Shown here in pieces: positions 1 through 7,360 of a DNA stretch of 64,000 bases (position 1 is the first letter of the stretch; each line of letters starts with the position of its first letter). The notes beneath the pieces were generated by a model, which saw only the letters and a list, made by a program, of their open reading frames with translations, was not told the DNA's origin and made no database searches. The stretch is taken from the NCBI GenBank assembly GCA_016286365.1, contig JAEESN010000001.1:372001-436000 (forward strand), given 5' to 3'. A program made the position numbers and the translations under genes. The DNA comes from Treponema sp. (GTDB taxonomy: Bacteria; Spirochaetota; Spirochaetia; Treponematales; Treponemataceae).

Positions 1-52
1 AAGCGCGGCTGTCTCTCTGCCGGGGCCTCCTTATTTTTTTTCCCTGCGTCCC
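1..52 (+). repeat. Dispersed structured repeat, copy A (cut by left edge)
   Basis: This is the right-hand end of an element found complete at 11450-11564 and, inverted, at 291-420. Shared blocks are an AACGCGG-like stretch, a CCGGG(G/T)CC(T/C)CCTTA block, a T-rich stretch and the terminal CTGCGTCCC at 44-52. The left part lies outside the window. It is intergenic and has no coding potential that I can see. Confidence 0.6.
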
Positions 53-290
53 ACAACAAGATTTTTAATCTATTCTCCATTGCGGGTCACCGGGTTATAA
101 ATACATTCAGTATTCCACCTCATTCAGTAGGCGCACAGAAAACTGACGTATCCTATCTACCTCAAATATTATCTATACATCCTTTCCTGGCGGCGCTCCC
201 CGCTCGCCCTGAATGCATTCCCTCAATAGTCATTTATAAAAACATTTATTTATAAAAATATTTTATAAATCAAATATTTGAATAACATTC
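53..290. other. Gene-free AT-rich intergenic stretch
   Basis: No open frame with protein-like composition, no tRNA-like fold and no clear promoter was seen between repeat copies A and B. The right half (about 230-285) is almost pure A/T with several short self-complementary TTTATAAA-type runs. Confidence 0.5.
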
Positions 291-420
291 TGACTTACGG
301 GACGCAGATGGAAAATAAGGGGGGCCCCCGTTAGTGCCGGAAGCGGCGTTTACGCCCACGCTTCCAAACGGAAAACGGGGAGATGCCTTATTTTACATCG
401 TCGCTGGGACCCGTAAGTCA
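291..420 (-). repeat. Dispersed structured repeat, copy B
   Basis: On the minus strand this element has the same ordered blocks as copy C: CGGGTCCCAGCGACG, an AAGG-ATC-CCCCGT-TTCCGT block, GCGTAAACGC, a G/C-rich block running into CCCCCTTA, and the terminal CTGCGTCCCG. It is closed by a perfect 11-nt inverted repeat, TGACTTACGGG at 291-301 and CCCGTAAGTCA at 410-420, so the whole unit can fold back on itself. It lies just past the stop of the XRE-cupin gene, where it could also act as a transcript end. Confidence 0.7.
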
Positions 421-467
421 ATATATTTAAATCAACATTAATTTACAAAAAAATTATAAAATAATGC

Positions 468-1019
468 TTATATAATAATTGCCAGAAACTTGGCTTTTTT
501 ATCATTCAGGGCCTGCATACCATGCTGCTTTGTAGCGTCAAAGTATACGCTGTCGCCTTCTTCCAGCTTCATTTCTTTGCCATCAACAACAAGCTTCATT
601 GAGCCTTCGATCATGTATTCGAACTCGTGGCCGGGATGTGCATTAAAATGAATTTCGCGGGTTTCTTCTGGAGTGATTGTAACAATAAAAGGATCTGCCT
701 TGCGATTCTGAAAACCGGCTGCCAGTGCCTGATATTTATAATCACTTCTTCTGTCTACAGAAAGGCCCTTGTCTTTTTTTGTAAGGCAGTAAGAATGCAT
801 ATGAGGTTCTTTTCCCGAAATGAGAGTTCCGAGGTCGATTCCGTACTTTTTTGACATTGACTGTAAAATACCTACAGGAATATCAACTGTGCCGGTTTCA
901 TACTTCTGATACTGTTCAATCGAAATACCGCAAACCCCTGCAGCTTCTTCTACCGACACATCCATAATTTCACGCAGACCTTTTAATCGGTCTGCTACTG
1001 CTTTAATCTCCTCGTTCAT
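468..1019 (-). CDS. XRE-family regulator with C-terminal cupin domain
   Basis: A 183-residue cytoplasmic transcription regulator. Residues about 8-65 form a helix-turn-helix of the XRE/lambda-repressor type, and residues about 110-183 form a small cupin barrel with the HPGHEFEYMIEG and EEGDSVYFDA signatures that usually binds a small effector. XRE-cupin proteins commonly sit next to AMP-forming ligases and 2-oxoacid oxidoreductases, as in this window. A near-perfect 17-bp palindrome at 1116-1132 in its own upstream region is shared with the ligase and vor promoters, so autoregulation is likely. An AAGGAG ribosome site precedes the ATG. A paralogue lies at 11610-12185. The effector is unknown; an acyl-CoA or branched-chain acid is inference. 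Confidence 0.88.
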   Translation of the reverse strand: MNEEIKAVADRLKGLREIMDVSVEEAAGVCGISIEQYQKYETGTVDIPVGILQSMSKKYGIDLGTLISGKEPHMHSYCLTKKDKGLSVDRRSDYKYQALAAGFQNRKADPFIVTITPEETREIHFNAHPGHEFEYMIEGSMKLVVDGKEMKLEEGDSVYFDATKQHGMQALNDKKAKFLAIII

Positions 1020-1115
1020 AATTTCTCCTTAAGTGCCCTTACTGCACCTGTAATAAGTCAATAATATATAAAAAACACTAAAAATTCAATAGAAAAATTA
1101 AAAAATATTAAAAAT

Positions 1116-1132
1116 ATTTAATATTATTAAAG
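1116..1132 (-). promoter_or_regulatory. Predicted operator (XRE-cupin gene upstream site)
   Basis: ATTTAATATTATTAAAG differs by one base from the perfect 17-bp palindrome CTTTAATATTATTAAAG at 14881-14897. On the minus strand it lies about 26 bp upstream of a TTGAAT-N17-TATTAT promoter for the XRE-cupin gene. That upstream position suits an activator or an upstream-bound repressor. The link to the XRE-cupin proteins is inferred from the matching sites at 5285 and 14881. Confidence 0.6.
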
Positions 1133-1149
1133 TTTGTAATATTTTCTTT

Positions 1150-1189
1150 TTTATTGTCCATTTATTGTCCTTTGGGGTGTTAATATAAT
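1150..1189 (+). promoter_or_regulatory. Promoter with 11-bp-phased direct repeats
   Basis: TTTATTGTCC occurs twice in tandem (1150-1159 and 1161-1170), one helical turn apart, just upstream of a TATAAT at 1184-1189. No good -35 box is seen at 17 bp, so this may be an activated promoter. Regulators with SARP/OmpR-like winged helices often bind such phased direct repeats beside the -35 region, and one is encoded at 2767-3534. Transcription would start near 1196 and run into the hairpin at 1212-1257. Confidence 0.45.
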
Positions 1190-1209
1190 TCATATAAACT
1201 CTCTCCAAC

Positions 1210-1257
1210 GGGCCTCCTGGGGATTTTAAGTGTCTTTCTCGGGAGGCTATTTTTTTT
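1210..1257 (+). terminator. Strong rho-independent terminator or attenuator
   Basis: A stem of about 12 bp pairs 1212-1223 (GCCTCCTGGGGA) with 1236-1247, including a few G-T pairs, around a 12-nt loop and is followed by a run of Ts at 1250-1257. No plus-strand gene lies upstream in this window. It therefore either ends a small RNA of about 60 nt started by the TATAAT at 1184-1189, or attenuates the leader of the kinase gene at 1373. Confidence 0.65.
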
Positions 1258-1284
1258 CATACAAAAAATCCTTTTTATTTTATT

Positions 1285-1309
1285 CTCCTCTATACCTGCA
1301 ATAGAGGAG
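1285..1309 (+). other. Perfect 9-bp hairpin in kinase leader
   Basis: CTCCTCTAT (1285-1293) and ATAGAGGAG (1301-1309) flank the 7-nt loop ACCTGCA. The right arm runs into AGGAGG, a perfect ribosome-binding core, but no start codon follows at a usable distance. It may be a regulator-binding palindrome or an RNA structure in the 1196-1373 leader. Function unknown. Confidence 0.4.
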
Positions 1310-1372
1310 GTTTAACTTAGATACTTTTTTACCGGCAATTCATATTTCTTAATTTTATGTTATAATAAACAT

Positions 1373-2767
1373 ATGGAAATTGAAAAAATACCTTTCTTAA
1401 AACGCAAAATAATCTACATACCTGTTTCCATAATCCTTTTTACACTCATCCTCATGTGCCCTTTTTATCTCTTAGCAATAGGAACCGGACACATCAGAAC
1501 TTTTTTATTAATCAATGTTGCTTTTTCCTTTATAGCAATGATTATTTCAGCAATATTGTTTACCGCCATTGCGGTGGAAAAAGTTTTTGAGCCAAAACAA
1601 AGCTTAAGTTTTCAGCTATGCTGGCTTGCAATGTTCTTTTATCTTTTTTCAATTTTTTTAAAATGGACTTACCGTCCTAATGTTCATCAATACACAAAAT
1701 ACATAATCGATACAAACGTTTACCTGATGACCCATACTTTTCTTTTTGCCTATAAAAAATATTTAAAAGAAACCTTAAGTAAAAAAACAAAACTTTTTAC
1801 AATCCTCGAAATAACAGGTGATATACTTTTTTATCTTTCCATCATCATCATCATCACTAATCCTTTTACAAGAATATTGTCTTACTATGAAAATGCTGCC
1901 TACCAGCGAAGCCCTAACTTCTGGATATTCTATATTTTTATTTTCTATGTTCTTTTTACAAACATTCTTTTTACAGTTCTATACTCAACTAAATCAATGG
2001 AAAAAAAGATTACGTTCTCGTGTATAACAGTCAGTGCCTTTTTCCCTATCATTTACCATTTGAATCATTACGGAGTTGCACTAACGGAGCAGACGCTGTT
2101 TTTATCACTTTTTTTAATCTATATTAATGTTCAGAAAGAAGAACAGATTGAGCTTGAACAAAAGCGAAGTGAACTTACCCAGGCGAACATGGATATTATG
2201 CTGAGTCAGATTCAGCCTCACTTTGTTTATAATTCTCTTGCCACCATAAGTGCTCTTTGTGATTTTGATCCAAAACTTGCACAAAATGCAGTAGAAAGAT
2301 TTTCAAGTTATCTGAAGATGAACCTTTATTCAATCAAATGTAAGGATAATATCAGCTTTAAAAAAGAGCTTGAACACATACAGACTTATCTCTGGCTTGA
2401 AGAGCTTCGTTTTGAAAATCGTCTTACAATCAATTATGATATTAAATGCTCTGATTTTGAAATTCCTCCATTGAGTGTACAACCGATTGTAGAAAATGCC
2501 GTAAAACACGGAATATGCTCAAAACCCGAAGGCGGAAAAATTACTATAAGCACGGATCAGAACGAAAAGGAATACATAATCAGCGTAGAAGATAATGGGG
2601 TTGGTTTTTCTGTAGAAGAGCTGGAGCACGACAATAAAGTTCACATCGGAACAACAAGCGTAAAAGAAAGGATTCAATATATATGTCATGGATCTGTAAC
2701 AATTGATTCAGTAATAAACAAAGGAACAACGGTTCAAATCCGCATTCCTAAAAAAAGGACAAAATAA
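1373..2767 (+). CDS. LytS/YehU-type membrane sensor histidine kinase
   Basis: A 464-residue inner-membrane kinase. The first ~250 residues hold about seven or eight hydrophobic segments with short loops, a membrane-embedded sensor rather than a periplasmic domain. A HisKA_7TM/His_kinase-type dimerisation stretch follows, with QIQPHFVYNSL; H283 is the expected phosphorylation site. A C-terminal HATPase module has ENAVKHG and DNGVGFS. It phosphorylates the partner regulator that begins one base into its stop codon (TAATG at 2765-2769). A TATAAT at 1361-1366 ends six bases before the ATG and there is no Shine-Dalgarno, so a leaderless transcript is possible besides one from the 1184 promoter. 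The signal sensed is unknown. Confidence 0.9.
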   Translation: MEIEKIPFLKRKIIYIPVSIILFTLILMCPFYLLAIGTGHIRTFLLINVAFSFIAMIISAILFTAIAVEKVFEPKQSLSFQLCWLAMFFYLFSIFLKWTYRPNVHQYTKYIIDTNVYLMTHTFLFAYKKYLKETLSKKTKLFTILEITGDILFYLSIIIIITNPFTRILSYYENAAYQRSPNFWIFYIFIFYVLFTNILFTVLYSTKSMEKKITFSCITVSAFFPIIYHLNHYGVALTEQTLFLSLFLIYINVQKEEQIELEQKRSELTQANMDIMLSQIQPHFVYNSLATISALCDFDPKLAQNAVERFSSYLKMNLYSIKCKDNISFKKELEHIQTYLWLEELRFENRLTINYDIKCSDFEIPPLSVQPIVENAVKHGICSKPEGGKITISTDQNEKEYIISVEDNGVGFSVEELEHDNKVHIGTTSVKERIQYICHGSVTIDSVINKGTTVQIRIPKKRTK

Positions 2768-3534
2768 TGAATATACTCATAGTTGACGACGAACACATCC
2801 TTTTAAAATTCATGGAAAAAAGAGTACAAGAGCTTGTGCCTAAAGCATTTGTCATAAGCTTTGATAACTGCCAGGATGCATTAAATTATGCAGAAAACAA
2901 TAAAATCCACATCGCTTTTTTAGATATTCATATGACGGGGATTACAGGCCTTGAGCTTGCAGAAAAACTAAAGGAAACTTATCCCAAAATTAACATCATC
3001 TTTACTACAGGGTATGATTCTTACGCCCTCGATGCCTTTAAGCTCAATGCAAGCGGATACATCAGTAAGCCTGTTACAAAAGAAAGCATAAAAAAAGAGC
3101 TTGATAACCTCCGCTACCCTGTTGAAGAAACGATGAATAAAAAAATTACCTTCCAGTGCTTTGGAAACTTTGAGGCATTTGTAGATTCAAAACCAATCGA
3201 TTTTAAATTCACTAAAACAAAAGAGCTTTTAGCCTATCTTGTATATAAACGAGGAGCTTTATGCAGCAACGAAGAAATCATCAGTGTGTTGTGGGAAGAT
3301 TTTAATGACCACAACTCCTATTTTAAACAGCTCCGGCAGGACCTTGATAATACCCTCTGTAACCTGAATTGTGAAAACATCCTTGTGCGCCAGAGGGGAA
3401 AAATGGGAATTAATACAAAATATGCAGATTGTGATTATTATGATTATTTAAACGGTTCCATTCCTGCAGTAAAGGAATTTATGAGTCAGTACAGCTGGGG
3501 CGAAAACGTCACTGCCCTGCTCGATAAAGATTAA
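2767..3534 (+). CDS. Response regulator: REC plus SARP-like winged helix
   Basis: A 255-residue cytoplasmic regulator. The N-terminal receiver domain has DD7-8, the phosphoacceptor D53 (AFLDIHM), a TTGY threonine and the K of SKPV. Residues about 125-255 resemble the winged-helix DNA-binding fold of SARP/transcriptional-activator type (KELLAYLVYKRG, an SVLW motif and a basic recognition region), not the LytTR domain that usually partners LytS-like kinases. Co-translated with the kinase through a TAATG overlap. The 11-bp direct repeats at 1150-1170 are a plausible autoregulatory target. No target genes beyond the operon can be named. Confidence 0.85.
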   Translation: MNILIVDDEHILLKFMEKRVQELVPKAFVISFDNCQDALNYAENNKIHIAFLDIHMTGITGLELAEKLKETYPKINIIFTTGYDSYALDAFKLNASGYISKPVTKESIKKELDNLRYPVEETMNKKITFQCFGNFEAFVDSKPIDFKFTKTKELLAYLVYKRGALCSNEEIISVLWEDFNDHNSYFKQLRQDLDNTLCNLNCENILVRQRGKMGINTKYADCDYYDYLNGSIPAVKEFMSQYSWGENVTALLDKD

Positions 3535-3575
3535 TCTTTTATACTAAAAACATCCTGCCAAAGGCGGAAATCATT

Positions 3576-5222
3576 TTAGTCCTGAACTTTAAGAACTTCG
3601 CGGCGATACTTTGTACCGATTTCTGTAAGCTTGAATTTCTGAATCTTTCCCGAGCCTGTCATAGGGAATTCGTCTAAGAACATGACAAGCTGAGGCCATT
3701 TAAATTTTGAAAGCTTATCGCGGCAGAATTCGATTACATCTTCTTCTGTTAAAGTTTTTCCTTCGTGAAGAACGATGAATGCACCGGTAATTTCGCCGTA
3801 ACGTTCGCTCTTAACTGCTGCAACCTGAATATCTTTAATTTCCGGAATCTGGATAAGGAATTCTTCTATTTCGCGCGGATAAATATTTTCACCACCGCGG
3901 ATAATCATATCTTTAATGCGGCCTGTAATCTTATAGTTTCCGTTTTCGTCTTTTACACCAAGGTCGCCTGAATGAAGGTATCCGTTTTTGTCGATTGTTT
4001 CGGCTGTAGCTTCAGGCATCTTGTAATAACCTTTCATTACGTTCCAGCCCTTACAGCACATCTCACCCTGAACTCCAACCGGACATTCTTCGCCTGTTTC
4101 GGGATTTAAAACCTTTACATCAATTCCTTCAAAGGCATCGCCTACAGTTGTGGCGCGAACTTCAAGGCTGTCGTTCCAGTGACTCTGTGTCATACCGGGG
4201 CTTGTTTCTGTAAGACCGTAAACCGATGTGATTTCCGGCATATGCATTTCGTCGTTTACGCGTTTCATAAGTTCAACAGGAACGCCTGAACCTGCCATAA
4301 TACCTGTACGTAAAGAAGATAAATCAAACATGCTGAACATAGGATGATTTAATTCTGCAATAAACATTGTAGGAACGCCGTAAAGCGAAGTACATTTTTC
4401 CTTCTGAATCGATGCGAGGGCAACAAGGGGATCAAAGCTTTCGAGTAATACGTGAGTACCACCGTGGGTTAAAACTGCCATAACACCAAGTACAATTCCA
4501 AAACAATGGAAAAGTGGAACAAGGAGGCAGAGCTTATCATCGGCCGTATAACGCATTCGCTCGCCGATTATAAAACCATCGTTTATGATATTACGGCTTG
4601 TGAGCATAACACCCTTAGGGAAGCCTGTAGTTCCCGAAGTATACTGCATATTTACAACATCTTCGGGAGTAACTTCACTTTCGATTTTATGAATGATTTC
4701 AATATCAACGTGCTGACCAAGTAAAAGAAGCTCAGGAGTCGAATAAAGTCCGCGGTATTTTTCAGGTCCCATAAAGACTACATTTTTAAGGCATGGGAAA
4801 CGCTTTGATTTAAGACATCCCCTTTCGTATTCATCAATTTCCGGGACAAGCTCTTTAATCATCTGAACATAGTTTGAATCCTTTACACCATCTGTAAGAC
4901 AAAGAGTTGTAAGATCAGACTGTTTAACAAGATATTCAAGTTCATGAAGTTTATATGATGTATTAACTGTAACACCTACCGCACCAAGGCGGGCACAGGC
5001 AAACATATAAGTAAGCCAGTCCGGAACATTTGTAGCCCAGATACCAACATTATCGCCCTTACGAACACCAATGGCATAAAGTCCGCAGGCAAGGTCATCA
5101 ACGCGCTTATCAAACTGAGCATAGGTAAAACGAAGATCGCGATCTGCATAAACCATGAATTCATGTTCAGGATTATCCTGTGTTTTCTGTCTTAAAAGCT
5201 GGGATAAAGTTAATTCAATCAT
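3576..5222 (-). CDS. AMP-forming acyl-CoA ligase
   Basis: A 548-residue ANL-superfamily enzyme that activates a carboxylic acid with ATP and CoA to an acyl-CoA plus AMP and PPi. It shows the phosphate loop [11 protein letters not shown] from residue 194, the A5 motif YGLTETSPG, the hinge region SGDLG..GRIKDMI, and a C-terminal GKIQK with the catalytic lysine. Length is normal. The substrate cannot be read from sequence. Context argues for a short branched-chain or aryl acid: its upstream region carries the palindrome (5285-5301) found upstream of the vor operon, whose product handles branched-chain 2-oxoacids. A TTGAAT-N17-TAAAAT promoter ends six bases before the ATG with no ribosome site, so a leaderless mRNA is likely. 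Convergent with the response regulator gene. Confidence 0.9.
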   Translation of the reverse strand: MIELTLSQLLRQKTQDNPEHEFMVYADRDLRFTYAQFDKRVDDLACGLYAIGVRKGDNVGIWATNVPDWLTYMFACARLGAVGVTVNTSYKLHELEYLVKQSDLTTLCLTDGVKDSNYVQMIKELVPEIDEYERGCLKSKRFPCLKNVVFMGPEKYRGLYSTPELLLLGQHVDIEIIHKIESEVTPEDVVNMQYTSGTTGFPKGVMLTSRNIINDGFIIGERMRYTADDKLCLLVPLFHCFGIVLGVMAVLTHGGTHVLLESFDPLVALASIQKEKCTSLYGVPTMFIAELNHPMFSMFDLSSLRTGIMAGSGVPVELMKRVNDEMHMPEITSVYGLTETSPGMTQSHWNDSLEVRATTVGDAFEGIDVKVLNPETGEECPVGVQGEMCCKGWNVMKGYYKMPEATAETIDKNGYLHSGDLGVKDENGNYKITGRIKDMIIRGGENIYPREIEEFLIQIPEIKDIQVAAVKSERYGEITGAFIVLHEGKTLTEEDVIEFCRDKLSKFKWPQLVMFLDEFPMTGSGKIQKFKLTEIGTKYRREVLKVQD

Positions 5223-5284
5223 GATTTTATTTTATACAAAAAAAATGCTTTATTCAATATAAAAACTTAAAATATAATAAATTT

Positions 5285-5301
5285 ATTTAGTATTATTAAA
5301 G
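5285..5301 (-). promoter_or_regulatory. Predicted operator (acyl-CoA ligase)
   Basis: ATTTAGTATTATTAAAG matches the 17-bp palindrome CTTTAATATTATTAAAG at 15 positions. On the minus strand it lies about 27 bp upstream of the TTGAAT -35 box of the ligase gene, the same spacing as at the XRE-cupin promoter. Confidence 0.55.
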
Positions 5302-5361
5302 CAAAAAAAATGTAACAAAAAAATTCGCAAACTGCACTTTTTCGATATATAATAAGTAAAT

Positions 5362-7026
5362 ATGGAAAACTTATTTGAAAGAACAATTCTTATTGTAGAT
5401 GACGAAGAAATCAACCGCGAAATTCTTGGAACTATTATTCAGGAAGAATACAAGGTTATTTATGCCGAAAACGGAAAAGAAGCCTTAGAAAAAATTCACT
5501 CCGGAGGCAGTTCTATTTCTCTTGTCTTACTGGATCTTCTTATGCCAGTCATGGATGGAAATGAAGTATTAAAGACAATGAACAAAGAAGGATTGATTAC
5601 GGAAATGCCTGTAATTGTCCTCACTTCCGAAAAATCAAGCGAAATAGAAAGTCTTAAGCTTGGATCCGCAGATTTTCTTACAAAGCCTTATGATTTACCC
5701 GAAGTAATTCTTGCCCGCGTACGTCATTCAATCCAGCTTTTTGAAAACACAAAAATAATTCATGCAACAGAATTCGAAAAGCTTACACACCTCTACACTC
5801 CTGAATTTTTCTTTGAATATGCATCCCAGATTGATTACCGTTCTCCAAATAAAGTAATGGATGCGCTCGCAGTAAACTTTACCCGCTTCCATCTTTTGAA
5901 TCAGCTTAAGGGACGAAATGTCGGAGATAAAATCTTAAAAGCAATGGCAGAAGGAATCCGTAAGGCACTCGAAGTAACAGGCGGAATTGCCGGTAGAAAC
6001 GAATCAGACAGTTTTTATCTTTATATTCCTCACCGCGATAATTACGATATTATCCTTCAGAAAATCAAAGAAGCCTTATCTTCTCTTTTAAAACCTTCGG
6101 AAATAAGATTACGTCTTGGGGTTTATACAGATACCTATCAGAAATTTGCAATAATCCAGCGTTTTGATCATGCGGTTCATGCTTGTAATTCCCTTCGCTC
6201 AAAAACTACCGGAGCAACAGATATTTGCATTTATGATGAACAGATGTCCGACAAAGAAGTTTTTGATGCAAAGCTTTTACAGAATTTCGAAGCCGCTATT
6301 GAACAAAAACAGTTTAAGGTAAATTATCAGCCAAAGTTTAATATCAAAAGCGGAAAGCCTGTTTTATGCAGTGCAGAAGCTTTAGTCAGCTGGGAACATC
6401 CTGAACTTGGTCGTGTACGTCCTGATTTATTTATTCCTCTTTTCGAAGAAAATGGTCTTGTAACAAAACTAGACCGCTACGTCTGGGAAGAAAGTGCCAG
6501 ACAGGTAAAAGCATGGAAAGAAGAATTTGGAAAGACACTTCCTGTTTCTGTAAACGTTTCCCGTGTAGATATTGCCGCTCCTGATATGATTGACTTTATA
6601 ACAAAAATCGTAAAGGAAAACGGACTTACGCCTGCTGATTATATGCTCGAAATTACAGAATCTGCCTATACTGCCGATTCAAAACAGATTATCGAAGTTG
6701 TAGAAAAGCTTCGTGCCCTTGGACATAAAGTCGAGATGGATGATTTTGGTTCGGGCTATTCTTCGCTTAATATGCTCACATCCATGCCTATTGATGTACT
6801 TAAGATGGACAAGGCATTTATAAGAAATATTAAACCCGGTAATAAAGAGATGAAACTTGTTGAACTCGTTCTTAATATCGCAAAGAATCTTGAAGTTCCG
6901 GTTGTAGCAGAAGGTGTTGAAACAGAAGAAGAATTAAACATGCTTAAAGAAGCCGGCTGCGACATTATCCAGGGTTATTATTTCTCTAAACCTATTCCAC
7001 CTTCAGAGATGGCGAGGTTTTTATGA
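5362..7026 (+). CDS. Response regulator with degenerate GGDEF and EAL domains
   Basis: A 554-residue soluble signalling protein in the order REC (1-125), GGDEF-like (about 135-300), EAL (about 305-554). The receiver is intact with D58 as phosphoacceptor. The cyclase signature is replaced by GRNESDSF, so no cyclase activity is expected. The EAL half looks competent, with EALVSWEHP, VNVSR, LEITES, DDFGSGYSSL, LKMDK, AEGVET and QGYYFSKP. It is therefore probably a phosphorylation-controlled c-di-GMP phosphodiesterase. TATAAT at 5348-5353 lies eight bases from the ATG without a ribosome site. First gene of a four-gene signalling operon with tight overlaps. Confidence 0.9.
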   Translation: MENLFERTILIVDDEEINREILGTIIQEEYKVIYAENGKEALEKIHSGGSSISLVLLDLLMPVMDGNEVLKTMNKEGLITEMPVIVLTSEKSSEIESLKLGSADFLTKPYDLPEVILARVRHSIQLFENTKIIHATEFEKLTHLYTPEFFFEYASQIDYRSPNKVMDALAVNFTRFHLLNQLKGRNVGDKILKAMAEGIRKALEVTGGIAGRNESDSFYLYIPHRDNYDIILQKIKEALSSLLKPSEIRLRLGVYTDTYQKFAIIQRFDHAVHACNSLRSKTTGATDICIYDEQMSDKEVFDAKLLQNFEAAIEQKQFKVNYQPKFNIKSGKPVLCSAEALVSWEHPELGRVRPDLFIPLFEENGLVTKLDRYVWEESARQVKAWKEEFGKTLPVSVNVSRVDIAAPDMIDFITKIVKENGLTPADYMLEITESAYTADSKQIIEVVEKLRALGHKVEMDDFGSGYSSLNMLTSMPIDVLKMDKAFIRNIKPGNKEMKLVELVLNIAKNLEVPVVAEGVETEEELNMLKEAGCDIIQGYYFSKPIPPSEMARFL

Positions 7027-7358
7027 TTACAATCGAAGAGTTAAAGAAAAATGGAGCCGATGTAGAGACAGGTCTTTCCCGCTGCGTAGGAAAAGAAGAT
7101 TTATATCTTAAGCTTGTAAACATCGGTCTTGGTGATACAAAGTTCGAAGAGCTTGGAACTGCCCTTAAATCAGATGATTTATCCCATGCCTTTGAACTTT
7201 GTCATGCCCTGAAAGGTGTTATAGGAAACCTCGCAATCACTCCACTTTTTGACGCTCTTTCAAATTTAACAGAAAAACTCCGTAATCGCGAACCAGCCGA
7301 TTATGCAGGCATGTATTCAGACATTATCGCAATCCGTTCAAAATTCCGGGAACTCTAA
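7023..7358 (+). CDS. HPt phosphotransfer protein
   Basis: A 111-residue free-standing histidine phosphotransfer domain. The signature ELCHALKGVIGN places the phospho-accepting histidine at H61. The helical composition and length fit a four-helix HPt bundle. Its ATGA overlap with the REC-EAL gene and its position two bases before a hybrid kinase with two receivers suggest it relays phosphate between the hybrid kinase and the REC-EAL phosphodiesterase. That routing is inferred from gene order. Confidence 0.88.
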   Translation: MITIEELKKNGADVETGLSRCVGKEDLYLKLVNIGLGDTKFEELGTALKSDDLSHAFELCHALKGVIGNLAITPLFDALSNLTEKLRNREPADYAGMYSDIIAIRSKFREL

Positions 7359-7360
7359 TC

